A stretch of DNA of 18,358 nt from Mobilitalea sp. (GCA_029974875.1 JARKQP010000475.1:1-18358); one strand, 5' to 3'. Positions 1 through 8,139 are shown, numbered from the stretch's first letter. Notes: generated by a model not told the origin, from the letters alone. Program-made: numbers and translations.

Positions 1-1085
1 CGATTGAGGCTGAGGGAGCTTTTAATAAGAAGGGAGTCTGGGCACGGTTTTCCGTAATTTTTGCCGGAGAATTTTTTAATTTTATCCTGTATTATGTGCT
101 TTCCCTTATTTTTATCGGAAATGTGGGCGTCGATAAGCCTATCATAACTGGAACAGTGACTGACGGTGCAGCGCAGGGGATCCTTCAGGAAGGCGATGTA
201 ATTACTGCAATCAATGGCTCGCCCATTCATTTTTCCAGGGAAATCAACTATTATTTTTACTTTAATCCAATATCGGAGAAGCCTCTTGAGATAAGCTTCC
301 GGCGGGATGGTGTTAAAAAGACGGCAACACTTACCCCGAAGTGGGTGGATTCTTATATGCTGGGCTGTTCCTATACCAGATCAAGTGTTGCGGCTAAAAT
401 GGAAGCTGTTCAGGAGGGCTATCCTCTTGCAGAGGCCGGCTTGAAGGCTGGTGATGTTATTGTTAATATTAATGGGACCGAGATCAGCTCAGGGGAGGCT
501 CTTGCGGCATATCTTGATGCGAATCCGTTAACGGGGGAGGAATTATCCCTTTCTTATGTCCGTAATGGAGATAAGGCGAATCCTGTTACAGTTATAGTGA
601 CGCCTGAATTGGTTAACAGCAGCTATAGTACAGGGATGAAGTACAATTCTTCCTTTAGAAAGGGGTCTGCCCTGGAGGTGGTCCAGTATAGCTTTTATGA
701 GGTTAAGCTTAATATTGTCAATACCTTGAAGAGTGTTCTTTATTTGATTACTGGTAAGGCGCGTTTGAATGAGATTGCCGGACCGGTGGGGATTGTAAAT
801 TATGTGGATGATATCGTGACGGAGACGAAGAGTTACGGTGTTGGTATTATGGTGCTTTCTTTGATTGAGTTTAGTATTATGATTAGTGCGAACCTGGGTG
901 TGATGAATTTGCTGCCTTTTCCTGCTCTTGATGGTGGACGGTTGGTGTTTATTTTGATTGAGGCGATTTTCCGTAAGCCGGTGCCTAAGGAGAAGGAAGC
1001 TATGGTGCATATGGTGGGGATGGCGCTGTTGATGGCTTTGATGGTGTTTGTGTTGTTTAATGATGTGCGGAATATCTTTGGGTAG
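1..1085 (+). CDS. rseP: RIP zinc metalloprotease RseP (site-2 protease), 3' part
   Basis: The reading frame is open from base 3 to the stop at 1083-1085, so the gene starts before the window and the N-terminal HEXXH zinc motif is not seen. The visible part begins with the conserved segment AEGAFNKKGVWARF and a membrane helix around NFILYYVLSLIFIG. Two PDZ-like segments follow (about bases 130-330 and 350-610), then a C-terminal membrane region with NLLPFPALDGGRL; the Asp codon at 930-932 is the expected third zinc ligand. This family cleaves membrane-embedded substrates such as anti-sigma factors and signal-peptide remnants. The usual AGP motif reads AGE here. Third codon positions change along the gene: A or C is common near the start, but only 9 of the last 101 codons (780-1082) end in A or C. 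Placement before ispG and polC is standard for Clostridia. Confidence 0.95.
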   Translation, partial: IEAEGAFNKKGVWARFSVIFAGEFFNFILYYVLSLIFIGNVGVDKPIITGTVTDGAAQGILQEGDVITAINGSPIHFSREINYYFYFNPISEKPLEISFRRDGVKKTATLTPKWVDSYMLGCSYTRSSVAAKMEAVQEGYPLAEAGLKAGDVIVNINGTEISSGEALAAYLDANPLTGEELSLSYVRNGDKANPVTVIVTPELVNSSYSTGMKYNSSFRKGSALEVVQYSFYEVKLNIVNTLKSVLYLITGKARLNEIAGPVGIVNYVDDIVTETKSYGVGIMVLSLIEFSIMISANLGVMNLLPFPALDGGRLVFILIEAIFRKPVPKEKEAMVHMVGMALLMALMVFVLFNDVRNIFG

Positions 1086-1139
1086 TGGGGGAGCCTTGAG
1101 TGGGAGGCGAGTTGAGTTGACTAAGATTTAGGTTGTGTT

Positions 1140-1328
1140 CATCTTCCAGGGCGTACCCCACCCGTTTAGGCTGCGCCTTTACCTCCTTTCGGGATGCTTC
1201 TTACAAGCCTCAGGACGTGTAAAAATGCTGTCCAGTGGGACAGCATTTTTACACTGAGTCTTGACGAAGCATGGACACCCTCGGGAGGCCGGTCTTGCTA
1301 AAACGGGTGGGGTACACCCTGGAAGATG
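1140..1328. repeat. 189-bp palindromic intergenic element with 28-bp terminal inverted repeats
   Basis: The ends (1140-1167 and 1301-1328) are inverted repeats of 28 bp with one mismatch. In the centre is a perfect 17-bp stem (1217-1233 with 1238-1254) around the loop AGTG. Between these, shorter complementary blocks such as ATGCTTC/GAAGCAT and CCTCC/GGAGG let the whole element fold into one long interrupted hairpin. The 8-bp sequence TAGGTTGT occurs on both sides (1129-1136 and 1334-1341), three to five bases outside the inverted repeats, which could be a relic of target duplication. The element is rich in C while the DNA around it is poor in C. No reading frame is apparent. It looks like a MITE or large REP-type element, or a structured RNA; the terminal repeats favour the first. 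Confidence 0.8.
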
Positions 1329-1369
1329 GGATATAGGTTGTAATGGTTTGTGTTAGCTTTTGTTATATG

Positions 1370-1534
1370 GGCTTGCGTAAGTTAAAAAGGCTCGTGTAAG
1401 TTATAAAGGCTCATGTAAGCTATAAAGGTTTGCGTAAGTTATAAGGGCTAGTGTAAGTTATAAAGGTTTGTGTAAGTTATAAAAGACCTATGTAAGTTAT
1501 AGAAGGATATGTAAAGTTATAAAAGTTTGTGTAG
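1370..1534. repeat. Tandem array of eight 19-20 bp AT-rich repeats plus a partial ninth
   Basis: Eight head-to-tail copies start at 1370, 1389, 1408, 1427, 1446, 1465, 1485 and 1505. The first five are 19 bp, the next three 20 bp, and a partial copy follows at 1525-1534. The consensus is about GGYTNGTGTAAGTTATAAA. The block GTAAGTTATAAA is the best conserved part, while the bases before it vary. The array ends 72 bp before the ispG start. No function is evident; the period is close to two helical turns, so an array of protein binding sites is possible, but a neutral tandem duplication explains it equally well. Confidence 0.85.
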
Positions 1535-1606
1535 GGATGCGGTTTAGATGTATTTTTGCTAGATGTGTTTCTGTTAGTTGTTTTTTGTACGAAAGGATGT
1601 GATCTG

Positions 1607-2662
1607 GTGGTTCGTGAGGATACTAGGGTTATTCGGATTGGAGATAGGGTGATTGGTGGGGGGAACCCGGTTTTGATTCAGTCTATGACTAATACGAGGA
1701 CGGAGGATGTGAAGGCTACTGTGGAGCAGATCCGGAGGTTGACGGAGGCGGGGTGTGATATTGTGCGCTGTACGGTTCCCAGCCAGGAGGCTGCGGCTGC
1801 TTTGGCTGAGATTAAGAAGAGTATAAGGATTCCTTTGGTGGCGGATATACATTTTGATTATCGGTTGGCTATTGCGGCGATGGAGAATGGGGCGGATAAG
1901 ATTCGGATTAATCCGGGGAATATTGGGAATGATGAGAGGCTGAGGGCGGTTGTTGCTGTGGCCAAGGAGCGGGAGGTTCCGATTAGGGTTGGTGTAAATA
2001 GCGGTTCGCTGGAAAAGGATATTATTGCGAAGTATGGAAGGGTTACTGCTGAAGGTCTGGTGGAAAGTGCTCTTGAGAAGGTGAAGCGCATTGAGGATAT
2101 GGATTATGACCAGCTGGTTATTAGTATTAAGTCTTCGGATGTTATGATGTGTATTAAGGCCCATGAGCTGATTGCTTCCCAGACAGGGTATCCTTTGCAT
2201 GTGGGAATTACGGAGGCTGGAACTGTAAATGCCGGGAATATTAAGTCGGCATTGGGGCTGGGGGTTATATTGTACCAGGGGATCGGGGATACAATCCGGG
2301 TGTCTCTTACAGGGGATCCGGTAGAGGAGATCCGTTCTGCGAGAATTATATTGAAGACCCTTGGGCTCCGTAAGGGAGGGGTTGAGGTTGTGTCCTGCCC
2401 GACCTGCGGCAGAACCCAAATTGATTTGATTAAGCTTGCTACAGATGTAGAAGAAATGGTTTCGGAGCTGGAGCTTGATATTAAGGTGGCTGTTATGGGC
2501 TGCGTTGTAAACGGGCCTGGGGAAGCCAGGGAAGCGGATATCGGGATTGCCGGAGGAAAAGGGGAAGGCCTCTTGATTAAAAAAGGCGAGGTTATCCGTA
2601 AGGTGCCGGAGGAGCAGTTACTGGGAGTGCTAAGGGAAGAGCTTTTGAATTGGAAATATTAA
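1607..2662 (+). CDS. ispG: 4-hydroxy-3-methylbut-2-en-1-yl diphosphate synthase IspG (GcpE)
   Basis: IspG converts 2-C-methyl-D-erythritol 2,4-cyclodiphosphate to HMBPP, the penultimate step of the MEP isoprenoid pathway, using a [4Fe-4S] cluster. The protein carries the family hallmarks GGGNPVLIQSMTNTRTEDV near the N-terminus and RINPGNIG in the TIM-barrel part. The cluster ligands are C264 and C267 (SCPTCGRTQ) and C299 (MGCVVNGPGEA), with E306 as the likely fourth ligand. The frame is open from a TTG at 1556, but I choose the GTG at 1607: AAAGGA at 1592-1597 sits at normal spacing, and the resulting 351 residues begin VVREDTRVIRIGDR as in relatives. polC follows after 12 bp, so the two are probably cotranscribed. 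In codons 1-133 only 11 end in A or C, a strong bias that relaxes in the second half. Confidence 0.96.
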   Translation: MVREDTRVIRIGDRVIGGGNPVLIQSMTNTRTEDVKATVEQIRRLTEAGCDIVRCTVPSQEAAAALAEIKKSIRIPLVADIHFDYRLAIAAMENGADKIRINPGNIGNDERLRAVVAVAKEREVPIRVGVNSGSLEKDIIAKYGRVTAEGLVESALEKVKRIEDMDYDQLVISIKSSDVMMCIKAHELIASQTGYPLHVGITEAGTVNAGNIKSALGLGVILYQGIGDTIRVSLTGDPVEEIRSARIILKTLGLRKGGVEVVSCPTCGRTQIDLIKLATDVEEMVSELELDIKVAVMGCVVNGPGEAREADIGIAGGKGEGLLIKKGEVIRKVPEEQLLGVLREELLNWKY

Positions 2663-2674
2663 GGAGAATGGGTT

Positions 2675-5600
2675 ATGTTATTTTTTGATACCTTTGATCA
2701 GTTAACCGCCGACCAGGAGCTGCAGAAGCTTTATGGAGAGGTGGATGTGTTGAAGGTGCTGGCATCAAGGCAGAATAATAATTTATATATCTGCATCCGC
2801 AGCACCCGGTTAATCAGCAGGGCTTATATTAGGAAGATGGAAGAGCTGCTGAACCGGCAGCTCTTTTTACATACAGGGAAGAGGGCGGTCATTAAGCCCC
2901 AGTTTGAGCTATCAGCTCAGTATAATCTGGAGAATCTCTTCCCCATTTACCGTGAAAGTATTTTAGAGGAGCTTAAGGAAGATAGTGTCGTTACACACCA
3001 TATCTTCTCCAACGCGGAGGTGCTGGTGGAGGAGACTACCATAAGGATCCGGGTCACGGACAGCTGTGTTGCCAAGGAGAAGATGACCAAGCTTAAGGAT
3101 TACCTGGAAACGATATTCCAGGAACGTTTTGATTATACGGTAAGGGTATCCTTAGATTATATCGAACCGGAAGAATCTGCAGAAGACCATGAGGAGGAAT
3201 ACCGCAGGCAGATGCTTAGAATGTCAGCGAAGGAAGCCGAGGAGGAAGGCTATGTGGCAGTTTCGCCGGAGGGGGATAATGCTGGTGGGTATAGCGGTGC
3301 TTCGGGCGGTTCAGGTGCCTTGGGAGGTTCCGGAGTTTTAGGCGGCTCTGGTAGTTCAAGCGTGTCAAGTGGTTTAGGCAGTTCAGATGGTTCGGGTATG
3401 CCGGGCGGCTCAAGCGGTTCAGCCAGATCAGGTGTGCCGGGAAGCTCAAGCGGTTTAGCTGGGGCAGGTCTATCGGGAAGCTCAAATGGTTTAGCTGGGG
3501 CAGGCACGCCGGGAGGCTTAAATGGTTTAGCTGGGGCAGGTATACCGGGAGGCTCAAATGGTTCTGCTGGGGCAGGCACGCCGGGAGGCTCAAACGGTTC
3601 AGCCAAGGCAGGTATGTCGGGCAGTTCAAGTGGTTTGTCTGGTCCTAATGGTTCAAATGCGGCTATGAAAAATGCAGGAAATGGATCAAAGCCGGCTGCA
3701 CCGGCAAGAACCGGCGGAAAAAGTGCATATGACAAGGCCAGATCCGGCTACCGGAAGCTTCCTCCGGATCCCTCCATTGTCTATGGGCGCAGCTTTGAGG
3801 GCAATTCAATGCCGATCTGTGATATTATTGGAGAGATCGGGGAGGTTGTAATTAAGGGTAAGCTGATTAAGCCGGATTCCAGGACAATTGGTAATGAGAA
3901 GAGCATCATTACCTTTGTCATGACGGATTATACCGATTCCATAAAAATAAAGATATATGCCAAAACCATAGAGGTGGAGGAGATTAATTCCGTGCTAAAG
4001 CCGGGAGGCTTCTATCTGTTGAAGGGTATTGCCCAGATGGATACCTATGAGAGGGATATTACCATTGGCTCGGTGGTCGGTATTAAGACAATCAGTGATT
4101 TTAGCGCCACCAGAAGTGATAACGCTCCGGTGAAGCGGGTGGAGCTCCATGCCCATACGATGATGAGTGACATGGACTCTGTGGTGGATGTTAAGGCGTT
4201 AATTAAACGTGCTTTCAAATGGGGGCATAAGGCAGTTGCCATCACTGACCACGGCGTAGTGCAGTCCTTCCCGGAAGCAAACCATACCTTAAATCCCAGG
4301 GATTTTAAGGATGAGGAGGAGCAGAAGAGGGCAAAGGAATTCAAGATCATCTATGGAATGGAAGCTTATCTGGTGGATGATATCAAGGAAGTGGTAACAA
4401 ATCCGGGGGATCAGGATTTGGACGACCCCTTCGTGGTATTCGATATAGAGACGACCGGCTTTAGCCAGAATAGGGATAGAATTATTGAAATTGGCGCCGT
4501 CAAGGTTATTAACGGACAGATTGAGGATAAATACAGTACCTTTATCAATCCTGAGGTGCCGATTCCCTATGAGATTGAGCAATTAACCCATATCAATGAT
4601 GATATGGTAATCGGTGCCCCAAAAATAGAGGAGATCCTGCCGCAGTTCTTGGCATTTTGTGAGGGCTGCAGCCTGGTAGCGCATAATGCTTCCTTTGATG
4701 TGGGCTTTATCCAGAAAAATGCGGAGCGCCTGGGAATGGAGATTGATTTTACGGTCATCGACACGGTGGGTCTGGCCAGGATCCTGCTTCCGGATTTAAG
4801 CCGCTATAAGCTGAATACCGTTGCAAAGGCATTGAACGTATCCCTGGAGAACCATCACCGTGCGGTTGACGATGCAGGGGCAACCTCGGAAATTTTCATT
4901 AAAATGTGTTCCATGCTAAAGGAACGGGAGATAACAAAGGTAAATGAAATTGACAAGCTGGGGCGGCTGTCCAAGGAGGCAATCCGCAAGCTGCCTGCCT
5001 ACCATGCTATTTTGCTGGCGCAGAATGATGTGGGACGCGTGAACCTGTATAAGATGGTGTCCCTGTCCCATATTGAGTATTTCAACAAGCGTCCTAAGAT
5101 ACCGAAGAGCCTGCTTATGGAATGCAGGGAGGGGATTCTGCTGGGATCCGCCTGCGAAGCAGGGGAGGTGTTCCAGGCGATCCTCGGAAATAAATCACAT
5201 GAACAGCTGGCAAGGCTGGTGAAATTCTACGATTACCTGGAAATCCAGCCATTAAGCAATAATGAATTTATGATCCGAAGTGAAAAGGAAAGGGATATCC
5301 AATCCACGGAAGACCTGATGGAATTAAACCGGAAGGTAGTGGCTCTTGGGGAAGAATACAATAAGCCGGTGGTTGCAACCTGTGACGTGCATTTCCTGGA
5401 TCCGGAGGATGAGATTTACAGACGGATCATCCTGGCGGGCAAGGGCTTTAAGGATGCCGACGAGCAGGCAGCCCTGTATTTGCGTACCACGGAGGAGATG
5501 CTGGAGGAGTTCTCCTATCTGGGAAAGGCCAAGGCGGAGGAGGTCGTCATCACGGCACCGAACCTGATTGCTGACAGGATCGAGAAAATCTCGCCGGTAC

Positions 5601-7510
5601 GGCCGGACAAATGCCCGCCCGTGCTGCCGAATTCAGAAGAGAACCTGCGTAGCATATGCTATGAGAAAGCCCATTCCATGTACGGCGAGTCCCTACCAAA
5701 GCCCGTGGAGGACCGTCTGGAGCATGAATTAAAATCCATCATCAATAATGGCTTTGCGGTTATGTACATTATCGCCCAGAAGCTGGTGTGGAAGTCAAAT
5801 GAGGACGGCTATCTGGTAGGCTCCCGAGGCTCCGTAGGCTCCTCTTTCGTAGCAACCATGGCCGGTATCACGGAAGTAAATCCCCTGGCACCACATTACT
5901 ACTGTGCAAGCTGCCATTTCTCAGACTTTGATTCGGAGGAGGTCAAAAAATACGGCGGCAGCTCCGGTTGTGACATGCCTGACCGCTTATGCCCGGAGTG
6001 CGGGCAGCCTTTGATGAAGGATGGACACGACATCCCATTTGAAACCTTCCTGGGCTTCTATGGGGATAAGGAGCCGGATATCGACCTTAATTTCTCCGGT
6101 GAATATCAGAGCAAGGCACATGAATATACGGAGGTACTGTTTGGAAAAGGCCATACCTTCCGGGCGGGAACCATCGGTACACTGGCAGACAAAACAGCCT
6201 TTGGATATGTAAAGAATTATTTTGAAGAGCGGGGGATCCACAAACGGAATGTAGAAATTGACCGTATTGTAGGCGGCCTGGTAGGAGTCCGGAGAACCAC
6301 CGGGCAGCATCCTGGTGGAATTGTGGTTATGCCCCATGGTGAAAATATCTATTCCTTCACCCCGGTGCAGCGTCCGGCCAATGATATGACGACGAATACG
6401 GTTACCACCCATTTTGATTACCACTCCATTGATCATAACCTGTTGAAGCTGGATATTCTGGGACACGACGATCCAACGATGATCCGCAAGCTGGAGGACA
6501 TCACCGGGCTTGATGCAAAGAAGATCCGGCTGGACGACCAGAAGGTGCTCACCCTGTTCCATAATACCAGTGCCCTTGGTGTAACCCCGAAGGATTTGGA
6601 CGGCTGTGAGCTGGGTTGCCTCGGTATTCCGGAGTTCGGTACGGATTTCGTTATGCAGATGGTGAAGGATACGAAGCCGAAATCATTTTCCGACCTGGTG
6701 CGTATCTCGGGACTGTCCCACGGTACGGACGTGTGGCTGAACAATGCCCAGACCCTGATCCAGAACGGAAACTGTACCCTGACTACGGCGATCTGTACCC
6801 GTGACGATATCATGACCTACCTGATTGCTACAGGAGTAGAGCCGGGCCAGGCCTTCAAGATCATGGAGAGCGTCCGTAAGGGTAAGGGTCTGACCTCCGA
6901 GATGGAAGCTGCCATGACGGCGGCAGGAGTACCGGACTGGTACATATGGTCCTGTAAGCAGATCAAATACATGTTCCCCAAGGCACATGCGGCGGCCTAT
7001 GTTATGATGGCCTTCCGTATCGCCTATTTTAAGGTATATCATCCGTTGGCCTACTATGCGGCTTATTTCTCCATCCGTGCATCTGCCTTTAACTATGAGC
7101 TGATGTGCCTTGGCAAGGAGAGGTTGGAGCAGCATATAGCGGATTACAAGCGCAGGAGCAATATGCTGACAAAGAAGGAGCAGGATACCTTCAAGGATAT
7201 GCGTATTGTCCAGGAAATGTACGCCAGGGGCTTTACCTTCCTGCCCATCGACATCTATAGGGCAAAAGCCCATGATTTCCAGATCATTGATGAAAAATTA
7301 ATGCCGTCATTAAGTACGATTGACGGACTGGGGGACAAGGCGGCGGATGCGGTGGTAGAGGCAGCAAAGCAGGGGACGTTCCTGTCAAGGGATGATTTTA
7401 AGATCCGCTGTAAGGTCAGTTCAACGGTGGTGGACAGTATGGCAAAGATGGGGCTGTTCGGCGATCTGCCGGCTTCGAACCAGATGTCGCTGATGGACTT
7501 TTTAAGCTGA
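2675..7510 (+). CDS. polC: DNA polymerase III alpha subunit, PolC type
   Basis: This is the main replicative polymerase of Gram-positive bacteria, with 3'-5' proofreading built in. An AAGGAG site lies at 2661-2666. The order of parts is: N-terminal domain (about 1-200), a Gly/Ser/Ala-rich linker (about 201-350), an OB-fold segment (about 385-480), a PHP domain beginning at H492-A-H494 and interrupted by a DEDD-family exonuclease (DIETTG, D590 and E592; later NHHRAVDDAG), then the polymerase core. The catalytic aspartates are D1135 and D1137 in EPDIDLNFSGEYQ. A four-cysteine zinc site precedes them (CASC and, further on, GCDMPDRLCPEC). The sequence ends in NQMSLMDFLS, a likely sliding-clamp binding tail (QMSLMDF). 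At 1611 residues it is about 170 longer than Bacillus subtilis PolC, roughly the length of the linker. Nothing suggests loss of function. Confidence 0.97.
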   Translation: MLFFDTFDQLTADQELQKLYGEVDVLKVLASRQNNNLYICIRSTRLISRAYIRKMEELLNRQLFLHTGKRAVIKPQFELSAQYNLENLFPIYRESILEELKEDSVVTHHIFSNAEVLVEETTIRIRVTDSCVAKEKMTKLKDYLETIFQERFDYTVRVSLDYIEPEESAEDHEEEYRRQMLRMSAKEAEEEGYVAVSPEGDNAGGYSGASGGSGALGGSGVLGGSGSSSVSSGLGSSDGSGMPGGSSGSARSGVPGSSSGLAGAGLSGSSNGLAGAGTPGGLNGLAGAGIPGGSNGSAGAGTPGGSNGSAKAGMSGSSSGLSGPNGSNAAMKNAGNGSKPAAPARTGGKSAYDKARSGYRKLPPDPSIVYGRSFEGNSMPICDIIGEIGEVVIKGKLIKPDSRTIGNEKSIITFVMTDYTDSIKIKIYAKTIEVEEINSVLKPGGFYLLKGIAQMDTYERDITIGSVVGIKTISDFSATRSDNAPVKRVELHAHTMMSDMDSVVDVKALIKRAFKWGHKAVAITDHGVVQSFPEANHTLNPRDFKDEEEQKRAKEFKIIYGMEAYLVDDIKEVVTNPGDQDLDDPFVVFDIETTGFSQNRDRIIEIGAVKVINGQIEDKYSTFINPEVPIPYEIEQLTHINDDMVIGAPKIEEILPQFLAFCEGCSLVAHNASFDVGFIQKNAERLGMEIDFTVIDTVGLARILLPDLSRYKLNTVAKALNVSLENHHRAVDDAGATSEIFIKMCSMLKEREITKVNEIDKLGRLSKEAIRKLPAYHAILLAQNDVGRVNLYKMVSLSHIEYFNKRPKIPKSLLMECREGILLGSACEAGEVFQAILGNKSHEQLARLVKFYDYLEIQPLSNNEFMIRSEKERDIQSTEDLMELNRKVVALGEEYNKPVVATCDVHFLDPEDEIYRRIILAGKGFKDADEQAALYLRTTEEMLEEFSYLGKAKAEEVVITAPNLIADRIEKISPVRPDKCPPVLPNSEENLRSICYEKAHSMYGESLPKPVEDRLEHELKSIINNGFAVMYIIAQKLVWKSNEDGYLVGSRGSVGSSFVATMAGITEVNPLAPHYYCASCHFSDFDSEEVKKYGGSSGCDMPDRLCPECGQPLMKDGHDIPFETFLGFYGDKEPDIDLNFSGEYQSKAHEYTEVLFGKGHTFRAGTIGTLADKTAFGYVKNYFEERGIHKRNVEIDRIVGGLVGVRRTTGQHPGGIVVMPHGENIYSFTPVQRPANDMTTNTVTTHFDYHSIDHNLLKLDILGHDDPTMIRKLEDITGLDAKKIRLDDQKVLTLFHNTSALGVTPKDLDGCELGCLGIPEFGTDFVMQMVKDTKPKSFSDLVRISGLSHGTDVWLNNAQTLIQNGNCTLTTAICTRDDIMTYLIATGVEPGQAFKIMESVRKGKGLTSEMEAAMTAAGVPDWYIWSCKQIKYMFPKAHAAAYVMMAFRIAYFKVYHPLAYYAAYFSIRASAFNYELMCLGKERLEQHIADYKRRSNMLTKKEQDTFKDMRIVQEMYARGFTFLPIDIYRAKAHDFQIIDEKLMPSLSTIDGLGDKAADAVVEAAKQGTFLSRDDFKIRCKVSSTVVDSMAKMGLFGDLPASNQMSLMDFLS
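3416..3631 (+). repeat. 36-bp minisatellite, six copies, inside polC
   Basis: Six consecutive units of exactly 36 bp start at 3416, 3452, 3488, 3524, 3560 and 3596. Each encodes 12 residues of the pattern G-(L/S)-A-G-A-G-x-(P/S)-G-G-(S/L)-N (residues 248-319). A more degenerate Gly/Ser-rich stretch precedes it from about 3275. Because the unit is a multiple of three, gain or loss of copies would keep the polymerase in frame. The repeats sit between the N-terminal domain and the OB-fold, where a flexible tether should be tolerated. Confidence 0.92.
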
Positions 7511-7583
7511 GGCATATGCCCATGGGTGCGCCCTATGTGGCAGCCGTACAGGTGAATAATGAGGTAAACGGTGGATTTGCTTC

Positions 7584-7612
7584 TTGATTATATAACTTTT
7601 TTGTTGTATAAT
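7584..7612 (+). promoter_or_regulatory. Sigma-A-type promoter for the small gene at 7852
   Basis: A -35 box TTGATT (7584-7589) and a perfect -10 box TATAAT (7607-7612) are separated by 17 bp. Transcription would start near 7619 and give a leader of about 230 nt before the ATG at 7852. This accounts for most of the 341-bp gap after polC. No clear intrinsic terminator for polC is visible right after its stop codon. Confidence 0.7.
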
Positions 7613-7782
7613 TCAAGCAGTTGTGCGATGGGAAAAGGAATCCGTAAATCTATAGCTTATGCATAGTGCGAATTGGGATGATCCTGATCTGTGATAATAC
7701 AGGTTGCGGGAGGTTGCTTTTTAATTTTTCATAAAAGGTGTTGTTTTTCACACCGTGCAAGGTGTGTCTGAGGGGCGCGCTG

Positions 7783-7816
7783 ATGATCGGAACAAGATGT
7801 ATTTTGTTCTGGTCAT
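7783..7816 (+). promoter_or_regulatory. Stem-loop in the leader of the small gene at 7852
   Basis: A 13-bp stem (7783-7795 with 7804-7816, two G-U pairs) closes an 8-nt loop and ends 35 bases before the start codon. A smaller hairpin CACACC/GGTGTG lies upstream near 7749-7766. The stem lacks a U-tract, so it is not a typical terminator; a role in mRNA stability or cis regulation is possible. I do not recognise a known riboswitch class. Confidence 0.45.
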
Positions 7817-7851
7817 ATAACAGTTTACAAAATTGATGGGAAGGGAAAAAT

Positions 7852-8055
7852 ATGATAAAGTACAAATACCATATAACTGGCATTAACCTGGCTGGAAAGC
7901 AATTTGAATCAGAATGTATAGACTATGACTTGATCTATGCGGTACAGAAATACAGAAAGCTGGTCTATTCCATAGACTCTGCAGTTAAGACAGAGCAGGT
8001 GGAGCATGATGCAAAAGTGGGAATTGTGGACATGCAAATTTTAAAGCCCCAATAG
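7852..8055 (+). CDS. Small protein of unknown function, 67 residues
   Basis: The ATG is preceded by a good ribosome binding site (GGAAGGG about 7 bases upstream) and the gene has its own promoter at 7584-7612, so it is very likely expressed. The product (MIKYKYHITGINLAGKQFES...) is soluble, mixed-charge and without a signal peptide, membrane segment or cysteine motif. Alternating hydrophobic residues in the first third suggest a beta-strand pair, and the middle (IDYDLIYAVQKYRKLVYSID) could form a helix. I do not recognise the family. It is separated from polC by 341 bp and faces the leftward gene at 8140, with a large hairpin between them, so it is a single-gene transcription unit. Confidence 0.7.
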   Translation: MIKYKYHITGINLAGKQFESECIDYDLIYAVQKYRKLVYSIDSAVKTEQVEHDAKVGIVDMQILKPQ

Positions 8056-8063
8056 AGTGGGGA

Positions 8064-8127
8064 ACCAGAAAGGGCAGTGGGTTTAGGCTGATGGATTGTG
8101 CCGGTGAAACCGCTGCCCTTTTCTGGT
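8064..8127. terminator. Large hairpin between convergent genes, putative bidirectional terminator
   Basis: Two arms, ACCAGAAAGGGCAG at the left and CTGCCCTTTTCTGGT at the right, pair with one extra T. The stem is extended inward by GGTTT/AAACC, leaving a loop of about 22 nt. A smaller hairpin, CCCC(8 nt)GGGG, lies next to it at 8047-8062 and overlaps the stop of the rightward gene. On the minus strand the smaller stem is followed by CTTTAAAATTT. The position between two converging genes fits termination, although the T-tracts are poor. Confidence 0.55.
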
Positions 8128-8139
8128 GAAGTTACCTGC

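Noticed and set aside
1140..1328. The palindromic element as a simple rseP terminator
   Set aside because: It is far longer than a terminator, has inverted terminal repeats, and the central stem is not followed by a U-tract. Termination could still be a side effect.
1370..1534. CRISPR array
   Set aside because: Repeats are 19-20 bp, directly adjacent and without spacers, and no cas gene is present.
1574..2419. A 281-codon open frame on the minus strand opposite ispG
   Set aside because: It exists because the G/T-biased coding strand has few sequences that read as stops on the other strand. The product is low-complexity in Asn, Pro, Arg and His and matches nothing recognisable.
3250..3735. 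Long proline-rich open frames on the minus strand opposite the polC linker
   Set aside because: They are the mirror of the Gly/Ser-rich repeats in polC; the proline-rich translation follows from GGN codons read backwards. No ribosome site or promoter supports them.
7511..7532. A third copy of the CATGGGTGC hairpin after polC
   Set aside because: Only about ten bases match and no comparable stem can form, so the match may be chance.
8064..8127. A known riboswitch (FMN or cobalamin type) in the hairpin after the 67-residue gene
   Set aside because: The GAAACCGC-like parts recall riboswitch helices, but the conserved core sequences are absent and the element lies between converging gene ends, not upstream of a gene.
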